A stretch of DNA of 64,000 nt from NCBI GenBank assembly GCA_003255025.1, contig QANY01005488.1:496001-560000 (forward strand), written 5' to 3'. The translations under genes and the position numbers were made by a program. Source of the stretch: Datisca glomerata (Eukaryota; Streptophyta; Magnoliopsida; Cucurbitales; Datiscaceae). Below are positions 60,591 to 64,000 of the stretch, piece by piece. Positions within the stretch are counted from its first letter, which is position 1. Each line of letters opens with the position of its first letter. The notes below the pieces were generated by a model. The model saw only the letters and a list, made by a program, of their open reading frames with translations, did not search any database and was not told the origin of the DNA.

Positions 60591-63500
60591 TTAAAAATGG
60601 TGGATTAAGGCTTGTTGAAGCTTCTTAGACCATGACCTTCTTATTAGTCCTTGAGGCATGCTAATTGGACTAGAAACCTCATGAACTTGCTCCTTACCTT
60701 CTTGATCATGCCCATCTTCAAGATATTGAATCCTTAGAACTTGGTGTGTAGGTTGATCACTAACATTTCCTCTCTCCTCAAAAGGATTCGTCCTCGAATC
60801 TAAAGCATCACCTACATCAAAAGGACTCAAATCAGCCACATTAAATGAAGCACTAACATTATACTCACCTGACAGGGCCACTTGTATGCGTTGTCATTAA
60901 TCCTTTCAAGAATTTGAAAAGGACCATCTCCTCTTGGGTTCATCTTAGACTTCTTTTGAAGTGAAAACCCTTTTTTGTGAAAATGCACCCAAATCTAATC
61001 TCCAGGCTGAAAAATCATTGGCTTCCTTTGAAGTGGAAACCTTTCTTTGTGAAAATGTAGCCAAACCAAATCTTCAAGCTAAAAAATCATTGGCTTCCTT
61101 CCCTTATTCACATGTGAAGCTACTTTAGCATTTTGCTTTTCAATCCTTTCCTTAACCTTCTTATGTAACTTCTTCACCAAATATGTTTTAGAATTAGCAT
61201 CAACACTCATAAATTTTTTAGGTGCCAATGGTAATAAATCAATAGAAGTAAGCAAAATAAAATCCATAAACAATCTCAAATGGAGAACAATGAGTAGTGT
61301 TATGGACAACCCTATTGTAAGCAACCTCCACAAATGGTAAACAATCCTCACATGTCCTAATGTTTTTTTCTATTATTGTCCTAAGTAACGTAATTGAAAT
61401 CCTATTAACTACTTCAGTTTGCCCATTAGTTTAATGGTAAAAAGTAGTTGAAAACAACAACTTAGTTCCTAACTTTCCCCATAACACATGCCAAAAGTGA
61501 CTAAAAAACTTAACATCTCTATCACTAACAATACCCTTAGGTATGCCATTTAATTACACAACTACTCTGAAAAACAAATCAGCAATCAACTTAGCATCAT
61601 CAGTTTTATAACTTGGTATAAAATGAGTCATCTTACTAAATCCATCAACCACAACTAAGATATTATCACGACCTTTACTAATTTTACGCAATCCAAGCAC
61701 AAAATCCTTAGACAAATCTATCTAATGTTCACCAAGAACAGGTACTGATGGTATAAACCATGTGATTTTAACCTAGACTTAGCCTATCTACGTGTAATGC
61801 ATTGCTCACAAACCTTACGCACATCTTGTTTCATACCAAGCTAAAAGAAATATCCTAACAACATCTCATAGGTCTTATTTACCCCCAAAATGCCCCATTA
61901 AGCCTCCTCCATATGCTTCTTCAATCAACAATTCTCTCATAGAACACTTAGGAATGAAAAATTTATTTCTCTTAAACAAGAAACCATCAAACAAGTAAAA
62001 CTCATCCGAAACAGCCATTTATCACAAGATGCATATATTTCACCAAAATCATCATCATGTTGATGCCACTCCTTAATAAGCTCAAAACCCAACAATTTAA
62101 TACTAAGAGAATTAATGTACCGTCTAGATAATTTATCCGCAACTACATTCTTTTTACCTTGCTTATACTTGATCACATATGAAAATGTTTCTATGAACTC
62201 CACCCATTTGGCATGCCTACGGTTCAGCTTAACTTGACCCTTCAAATGCTTTATATTTTAATGGTCAGTGTGTATCACAAACTCCTTCGGCGATAAATAA
62301 TGTCACCATGTTTGTAAAGCTCGAACCAAAGTATATAATTCATTGTCATATGTTGGATACTTCAAGGCTGCTCCACTTAACTTCTCACTAAAGTACATTG
62401 TGGCTTTTGATCTTGCATCAAAACAGCTCTAATTCATATGCCACTAGCATCACATTCAATCTCAAAAGTCTTATCAAAGTTAGATAAAGTAAGCAAATGT
62501 GCAGTACACAATTTATCTGTAAGTTCAATAAATGCTTGTTCTTGTGCATCACTCAAAACAAATCCAACATTATTCTTAACTAACTCATTCAAATGTGATG
62601 CTATAGTGCTGAAATCCCTAATGAATCTCCTATAGAAACCAGCAAGCTCATGAAAACTCCTCACTTCACTAGCATTCTTAGGTCTCTGCCACTCTTTAAT
62701 GTCTCTAACATTGTCCTCATCAACCTCAATACCTTGACTAGACACTATAAAACCAAGAAAATTAACCTTTTCCATGCAAAAATTACACTTCTTAAGGTTA
62801 GCACACAACTTTTCTTACCCAAGTATATCTAGTACACGACGCACATGCATAATATGATCATCTAAGCACTTAGAGTAAATGAGAATATCATCAGAGTAAA
62901 CAACAATAAACTTTCCCAAGTACTCACACAACACATGGTTCATCAATCGCGTGAATGTGCTAGGTGCTTTAGTTAGTAAGACCAAATGGCATAACAAGCC
63001 ACTCATACAACCCATACTTTATCTTAAATGATGTTTTCCATTCATCACCAACATTCATTCGATTTTGATGATAACCAGATTTTAAGTCTATCTTAGTGAA
63101 CGAATAAGAATCATATATTCATCAAGCATATCATATAACCTAGGAATATGGTGATGATACTTTACAGTGATTTTATTGATGGCTCAGCAGTTCACACAAA
63201 TCTTCCATGTCTTGTCCTTCTTTGGCACAAGAATAACAAGAACCGAGCAAGGACTTAGACTCTCCCTCACATACCCCTTAGCTAACAACTCCTCCACCTA
63301 TTTTTGGATCTTATTTGCCTCACTTGGATTCGTTCTATATACTGGCCTATTGGGTATGGCAGCTCTAGGAATGAAGTCAATTTAGTGTTATATCCTCTAG
63401 TTGGTGGTAAACCACTTGGCATCTCTTCATGAAACATGCCTTCAAATTTCTGCAAAAGATCAACAAACACACTACGCAAAGAGGGGTTAAGCTCATTAGT

Positions 63501-64000
63501 TTCCAAATAAGCCCATTTGTACAAGAGTACAAATATAGACCGATTGAAGTATAATCCATGTCTAACCTCACTTGCCTTGACTATTAAACTCATATTCTTT
63601 GCACTTTTTTCTCTAGGTCGAATCTGCTCTCCTTTTTCTTTTCCCTATTTCTTTTCACTCTTTTTATTTTCACTCTCTAAAGCACTTTTCTTACTCTCTT
63701 TTTCTTTATTTTCAGCCTCCACTCTCATCATTTCCATTTACATTGGTCTCCATGCACTTCTTTTAAGGAAAGTGGTGTTAGTATGGTCTTCCGTCCATAC
63801 TTTATGAATGAATACCTACTGAGGTACCCATCATGCATAGCTCTCCAGTTAAATTGACATGGTCCACCAAGAAAAATCTATCTCGCATGCATAGGAACCA
63901 CATCACACAACACCTCATCATGATATTAACCAAATGAAAATGAGATAATATATTACCTATTTACCTTCACCTCACCATAATCATTAAGTTACTTAAGCTT
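60591..64000 (-). pseudogene. Ty3-gypsy pol pseudogene, runs off the window
   Basis: From the right edge leftward on the minus strand: the protease-RT linker (63593-63282, LLQKFEGMFHEEMPSGLPPT); reverse transcriptase with FIVVYSDDILIYSKCLDDHI (about 62920-62860; the YxDD box is intact as YSDD); FLGFIVSSQGIEVDEDNVRD and the RNase H region with FEIECDASGI (62808-62434); then [20 protein letters not shown] and [14 protein letters not shown] (62235-62110). An integrase zinc region VCEQCI follows near 61800, and the integrase C-terminal region with GEYNVSASFNVADLSPFDVG (about 60865-60805). Stops and frameshifts are scattered throughout. The wording fits a plant chromovirus-like gypsy element, inferred without a chromodomain being seen. 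Confidence 0.9.

Overview
The window reads as nuclear DNA of a flowering plant, most likely a eudicot. It is AT-rich and repeat-dense, its genes are split by GT-AG introns, it carries decayed plastid rDNA inserted in the nucleus, and it holds the usual plant transposon families (Ty1-copia, Ty3-gypsy, hAT, MULE/FAR1, CACTA, LINE). No species can be named from the sequence. I found no operon, CRISPR array or functional RNA gene.

Layout. 1-4.7 kb: degenerate minisatellite, an (AC)15 tract, a GA-rich block and empty AT-rich DNA. 4.7-7.3 kb: a possible orphan first exon, then a frameshifted FAR1/MULE transposase pseudogene. 7.6-17.8 kb: a mosaic of LINE reverse-transcriptase debris, three copies of plastid 16S rDNA and a decayed SIRE-like copia element flanked by long terminal repeats in inverted orientation. 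18.0-24.4 kb: a second copia element, nearly full length, with two recognisable LTRs, primer-binding site, gag-pol and a polypurine tract. 24.4-26.2 kb: a small repeat-bounded element rich in near-palindromes. 28.2-36.7 kb (minus): a complete-looking TcdA/CsdL-type tRNA threonylcarbamoyladenosine dehydratase gene with about ten exons. One intron of 3.5 kb is almost wholly filled by a giant hAT palindrome, and another holds a nearly perfect 368-bp tandem duplication. 37.0-38.8 kb (plus): a two-exon SWIB-domain gene divergent from tcdA, sharing a promoter of about 360 bp. 39-45.4 kb: AT-rich DNA and a MuDR-type pseudogene. 45.8-48.7 kb (plus): an intact eight-exon TrmB-type tRNA (guanine-N7) methyltransferase gene, probably organellar, with a duplicated splice donor. 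52.6-53.8 kb (plus): a two-exon XYPPX/HGKFK protein of the glycine-rich A3 type. 54-64 kb: CACTA debris, a plus-strand Tat-like gypsy gag-protease remnant and a minus-strand gypsy pol remnant running off the right edge.

Four host genes look intact: tcdA-like, SWIB, trmB-like and glycine-rich A3-like. Two of them modify tRNA (t6A37 cyclisation and m7G46) and lie about 9 kb apart with the SWIB gene between. That is a notable neighbourhood, but in a plant it is not evidence of co-regulation. I saw no convincing new biochemical system. The strongest unusual signals are structural: the 3.3-kb intronic palindrome, the duplicated exon-intron junction in the trmB-like gene, the co-duplicated plastid insertion, the copia element with inverted LTRs, and a perfect palindrome plus hairpin in a copia RNA leader.
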